64,000 bases of DNA from Winogradskyella undariae (lineage in GTDB: Bacteria; Bacteroidota; Bacteroidia; Flavobacteriales; Flavobacteriaceae): assembly GCF_013285155.1 (NCBI RefSeq), contig NZ_JABTEL010000005.1, positions 1-64,000 of the forward strand, written 5' to 3'. This document shows, in pieces, positions 1-8,321 of this stretch. Below the pieces are notes generated by a model. The model was not told where the DNA came from. It ran no database searches and saw only the letters and a list, made by a program, of their open reading frames with translations. A program made the position numbers and the translations under genes. The number at the start of each line of letters is the position of its first letter. Within the stretch, counting starts at the first letter, position 1.

Positions 1-73
1 GCGACTAGCTCAGTTGGTTCAGAGCACTTGGTTTACACCCAAGGGGTCAGGGGTTCGAATCCCTTGTCGCCCA
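1..73 (+). tRNA. tRNA-Val (UAC), first copy, 2 nt cut by window edge
   Basis: The sequence is identical to the complete copy at 123-197 except that the first two G of the acceptor stem lie before the window. The anticodon stem CUUGG/CCAAG encloses loop UUUACAC, giving anticodon UAC (valine). The T-arm GGGGUUCGAAUCCC is canonical. No CCA end is encoded. Confidence 0.97.
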
Positions 74-75
74 CA

Positions 76-102
76 AAGTTCACTTTAATGTGAGCTTTTT
101 TT
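76..102 (+). terminator. Rho-independent terminator of first tRNA-Val
   Basis: AAGTTCAC (76-83) pairs with GTGAGCTT (90-97) with one G-U pair, followed by a T run to 102. It sits three bases after the tRNA. Confidence 0.7.
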
Positions 103-122
103 ATACAGAAATTGATTTATTA

Positions 123-197
123 GGGCGACTAGCTCAGTTGGTTCAGAGCACTTGGTTTACACCCAAGGGGTCAGGGGTTCGAATCCCTTGTCGCCCA
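123..197 (+). tRNA. tRNA-Val (UAC), second copy
   Basis: This is a complete 75-nt cloverleaf. The acceptor GGGCGAC pairs with GUCGCCC, the discriminator is A197, the anticodon loop is UUUACAC with anticodon UAC, and the T-loop is UUCGAAU. CCA is not encoded. It repeats the unit at 1-73, so valine tRNA dosage comes from a tandem duplication. Confidence 0.98.
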
Positions 198-200
198 CAA

Positions 201-227
201 AAGTTCACAGAAATGTGGACTTTTTTT
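201..227 (+). terminator. Rho-independent terminator of second tRNA-Val
   Basis: AAGTTCAC (201-208) pairs with GTGGACTT (215-222), followed by seven T. It is clearly related to the hairpin after the first tRNA copy. Confidence 0.7.
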
Positions 228-310
228 ATGCGCTATATTTAAGTGATTAAAATACATTAGTTAAGTTAGAGTTGCTGAAATCTGTTTATTAGAATTGAAT
301 GTAACCCACA

Positions 311-342
311 AAAAAAATCCACATGTAAATGTGGATTTTTTT
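311..342. terminator. Bidirectional hairpin terminator
   Basis: A perfect 14-bp stem (311-324 with 329-342) has a 4-nt loop and A/T tracts on both sides. It can end tRNA transcription from the left and the M28 peptidase gene from the right. Its core TCCACA/TGTGGA and the preceding CCCACAAA resemble the tRNA-Val terminator units. Confidence 0.75.
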
Positions 343-370
343 AATATTAAAGTGTAATAGAACTTTAGTT

Positions 371-1948
371 TTATTTAGTCGCTTTATCTACAATAATTCT
401 ATCGGCTCTGTTTGCAACTTCCCAAGCTGTGTAAAACACTAATTTTGTTCGTGTTTCTAATAAGTCGTATTCTATTTTATCTGGTGTGTCTGATGGTTTA
501 TGGTAATCAGCATGTGTACCATTAAAATAGAAGATAACGGGGATGTTGTTTTTAGCAAAATTATAATGATCAGATCGGTAGTAAAAACGATTTGGATCAT
601 TATCGTCGTTAAACTTATAGTCTAATTCTATTTGTGTATATTTTTTATTTGCCTCTTCTGAAATGTTATGCAAATCGCTACTTAATTTGTCGCTACCTAT
701 TAAATAGATGTAATTTCTTGTGCCTATAGTTCGTTCTGGATCAACACGGCCAATCATATCAATATTTAGATCTGCTACAGTATTTTCTAGAGGGAATATT
801 GGATCTATATCTGTATAGTACCTAGATCCTAATAAGCCTTTTTCTTCACCTGTAACATGTAGAAATAGAATAGAACGCTTTGGTCCATGACCTGCTTTTT
901 CAGCAGCTTTAAATGCTTGTGCTATTTCTAATATTGCTACAGTACCAGAACCATCATCATCAGCTCCATTATATATTTTACCATTTTTAATTCCTTCATG
1001 GTCTAAATGTGCAGATATTACAACTATTTCATCTGGTTTTTCAGAGCCTTTAATAAAGGCAACAACATTTTCAGAAATAACATTTTCAGATTTATTTTCA
1101 ATTTCTAAGTTAATGTTGTTTTTAATTTCTTTTGGAGTTGAATCTTCAGATATTGAACTATACAAGGCTTTACCTAGTTTTTCATTTATCATTAGCATAG
1201 TAATTTCATCATCATTAGTTTTTAATGATAGTCTGCTTTCTGTGTCTGAAGCGATTTGTCGTTGGAAAAATGGAGCGTATTTTGAAAATAAACCTTCGTC
1301 CATATATAGAATACCTAAAGCGCCATTGTCTTCTGCAGCTTTCTTTTTATTCGCTAATGATTCTCGTCCATTTGTCCATTTAGTTTCATCTGTATTACCT
1401 GAAGTCATAAAATTACCTTCAGCATCTTTTGGTTCTCCAGCTTTTGCTAAAACAAATTTTCCTTTTACATCTATATCTTTATAATCCGAATAGTTATCAT
1501 CATCAATGCCATAGCCAACATAGATAATACTCTCCATAGAGGTTTTTAGATTTTTTGAAACAGCTAAAACAATTTGTTCTTCAAAGCTTTTATACGCTAT
1601 ATCATTTACGGTTAATTTTGCTTCAGAAATTTTCTTTTTTTCTAAATAGACTTCTTGAAAATAATCATCTCCTTCTAATGGTGTGCCAATACCCATTGCC
1701 AAATACTTTTGCTTTAAGTATTCAATAGCCATTTTTTGTCCTTTTTCACCTGTATCCCTTCCTTCAAATTCATCTGAAGCAAATTTGTAAAGCATAGTCT
1801 TTAATTCGCCCTCAGAAATTGTTGAAGCATATGCTGAAGGATCTATTACTTCAGTTGTATCTGGTTTTGTAGTATTAGTATTTTTGTTAGACGTGCCACA
1901 ACTGGTTGCTATTACTAATGCAAAGCTTAAGAATAGTATTTTTTTCAT
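371..1948 (-). CDS. M28 family zinc peptidase lipoprotein with PA-like insert
   Basis: This 525-aa protein is probably a membrane-anchored, periplasm- or surface-facing aminopeptidase. It starts with a lipoprotein signal (lipobox ATSC, Cys17), which fixes the start at 1948 although the frame stays open further upstream. Residues about 140-260 look like a PA-type insert. The M28 metal site is visible: SAHLDHEG (His314), NGADDDGSG (Asp330), HVTGEEKG (Glu368/369), NIDMIG (Asp397) and a late His in the THADYHKPSDT region. It lies 108 bp behind a shorter paralogue on the same strand and is probably co-transcribed with it. The family is clear; the substrate is unknown. Confidence 0.9.
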   Translation of the reverse strand: MKKILFLSFALVIATSCGTSNKNTNTTKPDTTEVIDPSAYASTISEGELKTMLYKFASDEFEGRDTGEKGQKMAIEYLKQKYLAMGIGTPLEGDDYFQEVYLEKKKISEAKLTVNDIAYKSFEEQIVLAVSKNLKTSMESIIYVGYGIDDDNYSDYKDIDVKGKFVLAKAGEPKDAEGNFMTSGNTDETKWTNGRESLANKKKAAEDNGALGILYMDEGLFSKYAPFFQRQIASDTESRLSLKTNDDEITMLMINEKLGKALYSSISEDSTPKEIKNNINLEIENKSENVISENVVAFIKGSEKPDEIVVISAHLDHEGIKNGKIYNGADDDGSGTVAILEIAQAFKAAEKAGHGPKRSILFLHVTGEEKGLLGSRYYTDIDPIFPLENTVADLNIDMIGRVDPERTIGTRNYIYLIGSDKLSSDLHNISEEANKKYTQIELDYKFNDDNDPNRFYYRSDHYNFAKNNIPVIFYFNGTHADYHKPSDTPDKIEYDLLETRTKLVFYTAWEVANRADRIIVDKATK

Positions 1949-2056
1949 ATAAAGGAAGTAAATAAATTTTGTGATTTTTAAAATTATGTTAGCCTTAAAT
2001 CTACAAAATAGAATAGGCATTGAGTTTAGCTTTAATGTATTTAACAAAATTTAACA

Positions 2057-3088
2057 TCAAAGGATGCCTTTTTGCAATCGTGTTTTAGAGTTAGCTAAAT
2101 ACCAAGCAGTAGCAAAAACTAATTTTGTGCGTTTTTCTAGCAATGTATAATTAATCTTATCTTCTGTATCAGTAGGTTTGGTGTAGTCTACATGTTCGCC
2201 ATTAAAAAAGAAAATCACAGGGATGCCTTGTGATGCAAAATTATAATGATCAGAACGGTAATAGTATCTATTAGGATCAGTATCTTTATTATAGGTGTAA
2301 TCAAGATTAAGACCTGTAAATGTAGCGTTAGCCTTCTGTGCAATAAAATGGAGTTCGGTACTTATTTTGTCTGCTCCGATGATATATATATAATTTTCAT
2401 TGTCTTTATGTTTGTAATCTACACGACCAATCATATCAATGTTTAAAGTTGCAATTGTATTTTGGAGGGAGAATATTGGATTCTCTGTATAATATTTAGA
2501 GCCATATAATCCTACTTCTTCAGCTGTTACATGTATAAATACAATACTTCGTTTAGGTTTATAACCATCTTTAATGGCTAAGTTAAATGCTTCTGCTATT
2601 TCTAAAACGGCTGCTGTTCCAGATCCATTGTCATCAGCTCCATTATAAATTTCACCATCAATTATACCTTCATGATCTGAATGTGCTGAGATGTATACAT
2701 ATTCTTCCGGGAACTCAGAACCTTTAATAAACGCTATAATATTTTGAGAAGCATTTAAATCATTTGGTAAGGCCTCTTTTGGTACTTTTTGGTAATAATT
2801 AGGATGAGATTCTGGTGCGCTAATATTTCGATTTTCATATTGCTTTCTGATGTAATCACAAACTTGATTATGGCCTTCTTCTCCTGTTTTTCTACCGTTG
2901 TATTTATCGGAAGCGACTTCTTTAAGATGTACTTTTAGATCATTTTTGTTTATAGTATTCAAATATTTTGTAACGATAGGTTCATCTTTGTAAGTGATGC
3001 TATTTTTTAAATTATTGATTTTTTCACTATGTCTTATGGTGGCGCAAGACCCCACAAGTAAGAGTACAGATGCAAAAAGTATTTTCAT
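2057..3088 (-). CDS. M28 family zinc peptidase lipoprotein, short form
   Basis: This 343-aa paralogue of the neighbouring 371-1948 gene has a lipoprotein signal with Cys15 (VGSC). The metal-binding motifs are intact: SAHSDHEG, NGADDNGSG, HVTAEEVG, NIDMIGRVD and the final His near GEHVDYTKPTDT. The region that holds the PA-like insert in the neighbour is missing here, so the two are tandem duplicates with different architecture. A TAnnTTTG box lies 21 bp upstream of the start. It is probably an exported aminopeptidase with unknown substrate. Confidence 0.88.
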   Translation of the reverse strand: MKILFASVLLLVGSCATIRHSEKINNLKNSITYKDEPIVTKYLNTINKNDLKVHLKEVASDKYNGRKTGEEGHNQVCDYIRKQYENRNISAPESHPNYYQKVPKEALPNDLNASQNIIAFIKGSEFPEEYVYISAHSDHEGIIDGEIYNGADDNGSGTAAVLEIAEAFNLAIKDGYKPKRSIVFIHVTAEEVGLYGSKYYTENPIFSLQNTIATLNIDMIGRVDYKHKDNENYIYIIGADKISTELHFIAQKANATFTGLNLDYTYNKDTDPNRYYYRSDHYNFASQGIPVIFFFNGEHVDYTKPTDTEDKINYTLLEKRTKLVFATAWYLANSKTRLQKGIL

Positions 3089-3108
3089 TTGTAACTATTT
3101 GATTTAGC

Positions 3109-3116
3109 CAAAAGTA
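3109..3116 (-). promoter_or_regulatory. Candidate -7 box of the M28 pair
   Basis: On the minus strand this reads TACTTTTG, matching the Bacteroidota TAnnTTTG -7 element. No TTG was found at the right spacing, so only the -7 half is supported. Confidence 0.4.
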
Positions 3117-3411
3117 AGATAAAATGATTTATTGTTTTCTTACAATAGCTTAGATTTTTAAATCTTATTTATTTTAAGACCTTTTCGATTTTAAACGTTT
3201 AGAAGTTTTTTTATTTTGACTTGTTAATAATGGATAATATATCTTTTTATGATGTTTGAAGAATATCTTTTTTTATGTATAATGAATTTATTTTGTGTTG
3301 TATATCAGCTTATTAGTTATATCTAGTAAAAAAAGGTGTAAAAATATTTGTCTAAATGAAAAAGGATTGTATATTTGCACCCGCATTCAGGGAATACCTG
3401 ATGAGACATCT
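3117..3411. other. Intergenic region before tRNA-Ser
   Basis: This AT-rich stretch lies between the divergent M28 gene and tRNA-Ser. Apart from the tRNA promoter at its right end I see no gene; a frame that runs through the tRNA is not believable as coding. Confidence 0.6.
3348..3377 (+). promoter_or_regulatory. Promoter of tRNA-Ser
   Basis: TTG (3348-3350), 19 bp, then TATATTTG (3370-3377): an exact match to the Bacteroidota primary-sigma promoter TTG-N19-TAnnTTTG. It lies 34 bp before the tRNA. Confidence 0.8.
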
Positions 3412-3496
3412 GGAGAAATGGCAGAGCGGTCGAATGCGGCAGTCTTGAAAACTGTTGAGGGTCATACCTCCGGGGGTTCGAATCCCTCTTTCTCCG
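3412..3496 (+). tRNA. tRNA-Ser (UGA)
   Basis: This is an 85-nt class II tRNA with a long variable arm. The acceptor GGAGAAA pairs with UUUCUCC and the discriminator is G, as expected for serine. The anticodon stem GCAGU/ACUGU encloses CUUGAAA, giving anticodon UGA. The T-arm is GGGGGUUCGAAUCCCUC. CCA is not encoded. Confidence 0.97.
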
Positions 3497-3500
3497 CATT

Positions 3501-3530
3501 AACCCTTATAATCGTAAGATTGTAAGGGTT
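3501..3530 (+). terminator. Terminator of tRNA-Ser
   Basis: AACCCTTATA (3501-3510) pairs with TGTAAGGGTT (3521-3530) with one wobble, followed by a T-rich tail. Confidence 0.75.
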
Positions 3531-3946
3531 TTGTTTTTTATAGATATTATTATTATTATATCTGAACTATACTATTTATAGATCTAATATGAATGGTATT
3601 ATAAACTCCTTCTTTCTTATATATAACATTAGGTATAGTGTTTATTTTCTTCTTTACGTATTGTATCCTTTAAAATACAAATACTCCACTTTCTTAGTTT
3701 TGGTATGATTAACTAAATCTATATTTTAATTGTAAACATAATTTTTGAGATTGATTCAATATACCCATTATTGGGTATTGTATTAAAAATATTACTAAAC
3801 TAAGTTTATAGCTTCATATTAAGGGGTGTTAATATCGTAGAATTTATGGTAACTATTCTATGTATTCTTTTTTAGTTTGTTTTGTTATTCTATTCAATAG
3901 AGCTTTTTTATTGATTTATAGAGTGTGTAATATTAATCGTGTACAT
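3531..3946. other. AT-rich leader region of the 3947-7254 gene pair
   Basis: No credible gene is seen in these 416 bases. The main structure is the inverted repeat ATACCCA-TTAT-TGGGTAT at 3761-3778. A small hairpin TTGTAT/ATACAA lies near 3660-3680. Confidence 0.5.
3761..3778. promoter_or_regulatory. Inverted repeat, possible operator
   Basis: Perfect 7-bp arms ATACCCA and TGGGTAT are separated by TTAT. No T run follows, so a terminator is unlikely. It lies about 170 bp upstream of the chosen start at 3947. A regulatory role is inferred only from symmetry and place. Confidence 0.3.
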
Positions 3947-5881
3947 ATGTTTAAAATAAAACTTCTTATCAGCTTTTTGTTTTTAATTACAATGAGTCTT
4001 TGCTTTGCTCAGAATAAAATTTCTGTTAATATTTCTGGTGAGGAAACGGCTAATAGTGGGACGTACACGTATACTGCTAATGTAGAATTTAGGTTTGCAA
4101 CAGAAGGCTTGTTAGTAGATGTTATAGTGTATAGAAAAGTTACTAATTTTAAAATTACATCTTACAAATACAACGGTATTAATGCAACAGAAGTAGGGGT
4201 TTCATTTCCTATCCGTATAGATAATTTTACACGTAAAGCCACGGCTGATATTCAGTTTTATAAGGGAGTTACTACTTATACGGCAAAAAACCTTCAGCCT
4301 AATGGATCAGATTATTTGTCACAATCTCAATTGAGTAGTTTGTTTAATACTTTTGGTATTGACCCTAATAAAAGAGATTGTATTACTTGTGATGCTATTA
4401 GTGAAGTTAAAAAACTAGGTATTAGAGCATATAATACAAAATTAGAAAGTGTTGAGTATTTAGATCAATTTTCTCGTATAAATGATGAGATAAGTGACTT
4501 AATAAAAGCGAAAGCACAAGCTAAAATAGATAAAGAAAAAATTACATCTTTAAAAAATGAAATTAATGCGTTAGGTGCTAGTAATGAGGATCTAATAAAT
4601 AAAAAATCACTTTATAATACGTTAGATATATTAGATAAAAATAACAGCTATAGCAATCAGATTTCAAATATTGATACCCAAATGAAACGGGAGTTAGAAG
4701 TTGAGAATAGCGAAAAATTAGCACAAGAACAAAAAAATAAAGTAGCTGAAAAGATTAAAATTACAGATAACAAAAGGCAAAGCGAAGTTGCACGTTTAAA
4801 TAATTTAAGACAACAACAACAGTTAGAGTTAGAACAAAAAAAAGCAGAATTTCAACGTAAGCAACAAGAGCAATATCAGAAAATTCAGGCTCAAATTGCC
4901 GAAAATAAAAGAAAAAGTGAAGCTATAAATCAAGCAGCAGATGAAACAGGTGAGCAATGGGCAAATGGCAATTATATAGAAGGTAGTAAACACCTAATGA
5001 ATGAATTTGCAAAACAGGGTAATAAAGATGGTGTGATAGCTACAGCAGCTGTTGGAGTTGGTTTAGAAATTTTTAGTGCTATAGCAAAAAATAAGGAAGC
5101 AAAAAGAATAGCAGAACAAAAGCGACAGGCAGAATTACAAAGGCAAAGAGAAATTCAAAGAAAACAAGAAGCAGCGTTAAAAGCACAAAAACAAGAGTTT
5201 TATAGTTTGGCTAATACTATTAAACAACAAAAAAACGCTATTTTAAAGAAACGTAAATCCATAGCTGATACTCGTACAAGTTATGAGTTAACTTATGATG
5301 TAAAGACTCAAAATCATGAACCTATATATTTTTATTTTATTGAAATTAAACAAGGTTATGATAATTATAACGAAAATATTCACTTTCCTAATACTATAGA
5401 AGTTGATATACATGAAAGTCCAAAAGTGGTATTTTCTCCAATTATTGCTGTACATCCTAAAAGCAATGGAGAATTTGATTTTCTAAAAAATATCCTTTCT
5501 GATATTGAATCTAAATTCCATACAAATCCTACGTCTACATATATTGTTTACAATTGGGAGTCTAATTATGATCTTATAGATCAACATTATAATCAGAATA
5601 TACAACTGGTTTCTAACTCTTATTTTGAATTGATTTTTCCAGATGACTTACTAATTGATTTAAATAATAAAAAGAATCAAATAACAGGTATAAGTTATTG
5701 GGGAGATAAGAATAAAGAGCATGTTTCAGATTTTAAAGATGAAGCTGGTAATTTAAATTATTGGAAAGAGGAAGATCAGAAACAAGAAGAAACCAGTGAG
5801 GAGTTGAAACCAATAAAGGATAATAAAGCAACTAATTATTGGGGTAAAGTCATAAAAGTTAAAAAAGAAGAGCAAAACTAA
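3947..5881 (+). CDS. Exported coiled-coil protein of unknown function
   Basis: I do not recognise this 644-aa protein. The start at 3947 gives a clean signal peptide ending LCFAQ (about residue 21); the frame is open further upstream but that extension would bury the signal. Residues about 22-120 look beta-rich. A Cys pair (CITC) follows, then long Lys/Glu/Gln-rich coiled coil to about residue 430, broken by an Ala/Gly/Val-rich hydrophobic patch (IATAAVGVGLEIFSAIA). The C-terminal part is beta-like again and carries two similar short motifs, ISYWGDK and TNYWGKV. A second exported protein starts 26 bp downstream, so the two are probably an operon, perhaps a periplasmic or outer-membrane assembly. 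Confidence 0.75.
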   Translation: MFKIKLLISFLFLITMSLCFAQNKISVNISGEETANSGTYTYTANVEFRFATEGLLVDVIVYRKVTNFKITSYKYNGINATEVGVSFPIRIDNFTRKATADIQFYKGVTTYTAKNLQPNGSDYLSQSQLSSLFNTFGIDPNKRDCITCDAISEVKKLGIRAYNTKLESVEYLDQFSRINDEISDLIKAKAQAKIDKEKITSLKNEINALGASNEDLINKKSLYNTLDILDKNNSYSNQISNIDTQMKRELEVENSEKLAQEQKNKVAEKIKITDNKRQSEVARLNNLRQQQQLELEQKKAEFQRKQQEQYQKIQAQIAENKRKSEAINQAADETGEQWANGNYIEGSKHLMNEFAKQGNKDGVIATAAVGVGLEIFSAIAKNKEAKRIAEQKRQAELQRQREIQRKQEAALKAQKQEFYSLANTIKQQKNAILKKRKSIADTRTSYELTYDVKTQNHEPIYFYFIEIKQGYDNYNENIHFPNTIEVDIHESPKVVFSPIIAVHPKSNGEFDFLKNILSDIESKFHTNPTSTYIVYNWESNYDLIDQHYNQNIQLVSNSYFELIFPDDLLIDLNNKKNQITGISYWGDKNKEHVSDFKDEAGNLNYWKEEDQKQEETSEELKPIKDNKATNYWGKVIKVKKEEQN

Positions 5882-5907
5882 CCAAATATAAACTTGAAAC
5901 TATTGTC

Positions 5908-7254
5908 ATGAGATTTATTAAAAACACATTACTATTATTAATTTTATTTAGCGCTAATATTTCAATTTCACAGAATATGAATATTGCTAAAGGTTATTAT
6001 AACAAAGCCAAAGAATCTTATGCTACAAATAGCTTTACCAAATCACTTGAATATATAGAAAGCACAAAAAAAGAGTTAGGTAACACAAATCCAGACATAA
6101 CTTATTTAGAAGTTTTAGTAAGGTTTAAAATTGATAAAAAAGACAGTCTTATTAAATCTTTATCTTATATGTTTCTTGAAAATGCAGATCAAAGTGATGA
6201 TAGAATAGAAGAAGTGAGTCTTATAGTTATAGAGCACGAAGAAATAATAAATAATGAGCTTGCTATTAAGCAGAGAATGTATAATACAGCTATAACTAAT
6301 GGTAGTGTAGATCAAATTAGAGCATATATTAATAAGTATCCTAAGTCAGAAGAGGTTGGTCGTGTTAAATTGGCTTTAGAAGAAAAAGAGACTCAATATT
6401 ATAATACAGCATTAAAAATGGATACGGTAAAGTATTATGAAGATTATTTAGATCTGTTTCCAAGAGGTGTTTATAAAGTTCAGGTTAATAGTAAATTAAA
6501 TATAGCGAAAGAAGTTGAATCTTATAATAAAGTTAAAACGAGTAGTAGTATAGATTTTATAGAAGGACATTTAAAGATTTACCCACAATCTGAGCATAAA
6601 GAAGAAATCTTAGAACGATTAGAAGCTTTAATGATAAATGAAGCTAATACCGAATTTAAAAATGAGAGTAACCTTCTAGCTCAAAGAAGTTATAATGATT
6701 ATTTGAGAAAATTTCCTGAAGGAAAGCATGTTCAAACAACTAATGATAATCTTGATATAATTCAAAAAAGAATAGATAAACAAAACAGAATTGATAATAT
6801 AACTTCTGCAAATTATTTTATGCTTACTTATGCTACTGATGAAACCTATGGGATACAATTTGGTAAGCTGAGTCAGAATAAAGTCGGAACGTATCTTAAT
6901 TTAAGTGGTAATGAATCTGTTTCAAAATTAAAATTTTCTGCTGATCAAGAAGCCGATTCAGTGGGGCAAAGTATATCTGTATTCGAAGAGTCAATACTTA
7001 AAGCTAGTTTTGGATTAACTGTTAAAATAGTAAATCCAATTTGGGTTTATGGTGGAGGAGGTCTAAAGTATAGGGAGTTTTTTTTCGAAGATGAGGGATG
7101 GGAAATAAAAGACTTAAAAGGATTCTTGTTTTATTATGAAACAGGTATTCAAATTAAGATAGGTAAAGCTTTAGCTTTAAAAGGAGGAGCATCATTTATT
7201 GATGGAGAAACATATATTCAAGCGGGAATTGGTATTCTTACTCGAAATTGGTAA
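5908..7254 (+). CDS. Exported helical-repeat protein with C-terminal barrel-like domain
   Basis: Unrecognised 448-aa protein with a signal peptide (about 21 residues, ending ISISQ). Residues about 25-290 hold TPR-like helical repeats, including four units that end in a similar pattern: YINKYPKS, YEDYLDLFPRG, IEGHLKIYPQS and YNDYLRKFPEG. The last 150 residues alternate polar and apolar residues with many Gly and Tyr and end in Trp (LTRNW), as outer-membrane barrels often do. It follows the coiled-coil protein by 26 bp. I infer an envelope location; the function is unknown. Confidence 0.75.
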   Translation: MRFIKNTLLLLILFSANISISQNMNIAKGYYNKAKESYATNSFTKSLEYIESTKKELGNTNPDITYLEVLVRFKIDKKDSLIKSLSYMFLENADQSDDRIEEVSLIVIEHEEIINNELAIKQRMYNTAITNGSVDQIRAYINKYPKSEEVGRVKLALEEKETQYYNTALKMDTVKYYEDYLDLFPRGVYKVQVNSKLNIAKEVESYNKVKTSSSIDFIEGHLKIYPQSEHKEEILERLEALMINEANTEFKNESNLLAQRSYNDYLRKFPEGKHVQTTNDNLDIIQKRIDKQNRIDNITSANYFMLTYATDETYGIQFGKLSQNKVGTYLNLSGNESVSKLKFSADQEADSVGQSISVFEESILKASFGLTVKIVNPIWVYGGGGLKYREFFFEDEGWEIKDLKGFLFYYETGIQIKIGKALALKGGASFIDGETYIQAGIGILTRNW

Positions 7255-7297
7255 TCTTATTTGATTAAACGGACTATTCTAAAAAGTGCGTTAGTTC

Positions 7298-7341
7298 AAA
7301 ACATTAGGGTTAAGTTATTTTTATGGCTTAATCCTGATGTT
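7298..7341. terminator. Hairpin between convergent genes
   Basis: A 17-bp stem (7298-7314 with 7325-7341) containing two G-U pairs, with a 10-nt loop and AT-rich flanks. It lies 44 bp after the 5908-7254 gene. Confidence 0.6.
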
Positions 7342-7526
7342 TTAATTTAACTAAAAATTGATTTAATATAATTCTCTTAGTACTGATATGTAATTAATCG
7401 TTGTTTTAATCAATGTAAATCTTTAATTAGCGATTTAGAATAGTTAATAAATATCTTTTAGGGAACGATACTAAATCCTGTATTTATCTCTCTTAAATAT
7501 AGCTAATAGCTCGCTTAGAGTTCTAT

Positions 7527-8255
7527 TTATTTGTTATTTGCTTTTTTGTATACTCTTATCAAATTAAACATCAGCGCACAAAGAATAACCCATATAAATC
7601 CAGCAATAAAACCTCCAATAATATCTGAAGGAAAGTGTACACCAAGGTATATGCGGCTTATTCCTATACTGATTATAATTGAAATCAATAATGTAATTAT
7701 AATTGATTTTAATATTAGATTAATTTTAAAATGAAAGAAGAGGTATATCAAAAACCCATAAAAAGCCATTGCAGCCATAGCATGTCCGCTAGGATAGCTA
7801 AGTGTTTCTACGGTGACTAAATGTTCTTGATTTGGTCTTGATCTATTTATTATTCTTTTAAGGATTAAATTTGAGCTTAAAGCTAAGGCCATAACAACAA
7901 TGAGTTGAATAACATATTGCCAACTCTTAAAAATCATGAGAAATGTTATTATACAGAGTATAAAAGCAATTAAATAACCGTATACATCTCCTATATCAGT
8001 TATAAAAACAAAGTATTTTGTAAGTGTAGGAGTTCTATAAGAATGTATATATTCTATTACGTTGGTGTCAAATTGGGCTAACGTTGTCGTTTTTAAGTTC
8101 TCGGTTAATTCAATAAATAAATTTATTCCACCAACTACAATAAGTATTGCTATTAATGAAATAGTTAAATAAGGTAATCTAACATTGTATTTCTTTAATA
8201 AGCTAACTAATGACTTTAAGTATTTACTTATTATTAATTTAATTTCATTTTGCAT
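7527..8255 (-). CDS. PAP2 family membrane phosphatase
   Basis: This 242-aa polytopic inner-membrane protein carries the three PAP2 phosphatase motifs: KRIINRSRP (133-141), PSGH (155-158) and SRIYLGVHFPSD (200-211, with the nucleophile His207). Enzymes of this family dephosphorylate lipid phosphates such as undecaprenyl diphosphate or phosphatidylglycerol phosphate; the substrate cannot be read from sequence. It sits behind murF, separated by a strong hairpin, so a link to cell-wall lipid recycling is possible but only inferred. Confidence 0.88.
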   Translation of the reverse strand: MQNEIKLIISKYLKSLVSLLKKYNVRLPYLTISLIAILIVVGGINLFIELTENLKTTTLAQFDTNVIEYIHSYRTPTLTKYFVFITDIGDVYGYLIAFILCIITFLMIFKSWQYVIQLIVVMALALSSNLILKRIINRSRPNQEHLVTVETLSYPSGHAMAAMAFYGFLIYLFFHFKINLILKSIIITLLISIIISIGISRIYLGVHFPSDIIGGFIAGFIWVILCALMFNLIRVYKKANNK

Positions 8256-8275
8256 GATTTTTAAAAACTAGCTAG

Positions 8276-8309
8276 AAACAAACTGTATTTATAGAATTAC
8301 AGTTTGTTT
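8276..8309 (-). terminator. Hairpin after murF
   Basis: A perfect 12-bp stem: AAACAAACTGTA (8276-8287) with TACAGTTTGTTT (8298-8309), loop of 10. It lies just downstream of murF on the minus strand. Confidence 0.6.
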
Positions 8310-8321
8310 ATGATTTTTGGT

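Noticed and set aside
3295..3525. Plus-strand open frame across tRNA-Ser
   Set aside because: It runs through the tRNA, its promoter and its terminator, and the protein has no recognisable feature.
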